DNA of 12,651 nucleotides from Pseudomonadota bacterium (lineage in GTDB: Bacteria; Pseudomonadota; Gammaproteobacteria; Burkholderiales; Burkholderiaceae_B), in NCBI GenBank assembly GCA_023386765.1, contig JAEWJD010000201.1:1-12651 (forward strand), given 5' to 3'. Of the stretch, positions 12,544-12,651 are shown piece by piece; within the stretch, counting starts at the first letter, position 1; every line of letters begins with the position of its first letter. The notes beneath the pieces are model-generated. The model did not search any database and was not told the DNA's origin. It worked only from the letters and a program-made list of their open reading frames with translations. Position numbers and translations under genes: made by a program.

Positions 12544-12651
12544 TCAGCCTGATGAAAGCTATTTGGGACAGACGCGTAGCCCTGTTGTCACGGCTTGCCG
12601 CTGGTCAGCAACGCCTCTTTCCCTCTCTATGACAGACGAGCCTCCTTCTCG

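Larger units (their letters stand above)
11957..12651. other. 695-nt right-hand region without a convincing protein gene
   Basis: From left to right it contains the GC-rich hairpin leader of the REC-EAL gene (12057-12087), an AT-rich block with a direct repeat and a candidate promoter (12118-12166), a moderately structured stretch (12190-12395), an intrinsic terminator (12396-12439), further small hairpins (12460-12506), and a possible plus-strand promoter with a short ORF at the edge. Open frames here (for example plus strand 12037-12372) show no family features. Confidence 0.6.

Noticed and set aside
1..12651. CRISPR arrays, tRNA or rRNA genes, insertion sequences, prophage or toxin-antitoxin genes
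   Set aside because: I looked on both strands and saw no repeat-spacer arrays, cloverleaf or rRNA-like sequence, transposase, integrase or terminal inverted repeats.

Overview
This window is about 64-68% GC by eye and reads as a betaproteobacterial chromosome, most likely from the Bordetella/Achromobacter group (Alcaligenaceae). The main reason is an almost complete bvgA-bvgS pair. The response regulator is 207 aa and its DNA-binding helices are nearly identical, as I recall them, to Bordetella BvgA. The sensor is 1231 aa with phospho-acceptors at His728, Asp1022 and about His1166, within a few residues of B. pertussis BvgS. The species cannot be fixed from the sequence alone.

All recognisable genes lie on the minus strand. 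Read in the direction of transcription (high to low coordinates) they are: a RocR-like receiver-EAL phosphodiesterase (11956-10757); a 412-nt AT-rich gap with a candidate bvgA promoter; bvgA (10344-9721); bvgS (9712-6017, 8 nt after bvgA); an MFS_3-type exporter with a C-terminal monooxygenase-like domain (5945-4251); a YeaO-type DUF488 protein (4222-3848); a FadR-type GntR regulator (3705-2983); an acetolactate-synthase-like ThDP enzyme (2928-1222); an unrecognised 159-aa protein (1132-653); and the first 190 codons of phosphatidylserine decarboxylase (571 to the left edge).

The right-hand 695 nt (11957-12651) hold no convincing protein gene. They contain a plausible minus-strand promoter and a GC-rich hairpin leader for the REC-EAL gene. 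They also contain an AT-rich block with a 12-bp direct repeat, a good plus-strand intrinsic terminator at 12396-12439 (which suggests a divergent small RNA), and a possible plus-strand promoter near the right edge.

Functionally, the window pairs a Bvg-type phosphorelay (periplasmic Venus-flytrap sensing, PAS, kinase, receiver, Hpt, then BvgA) with a REC-EAL c-di-GMP phosphodiesterase. That is the same set of parts as the Roc/Sad system of Pseudomonas aeruginosa. Neither fhaB nor bvgR, the usual Bordetella neighbours, is present; an exporter follows bvgS instead. Downstream, the GntR regulator and ThDP enzyme look like a small catabolic module with a candidate palindromic operator. The psd end is housekeeping.
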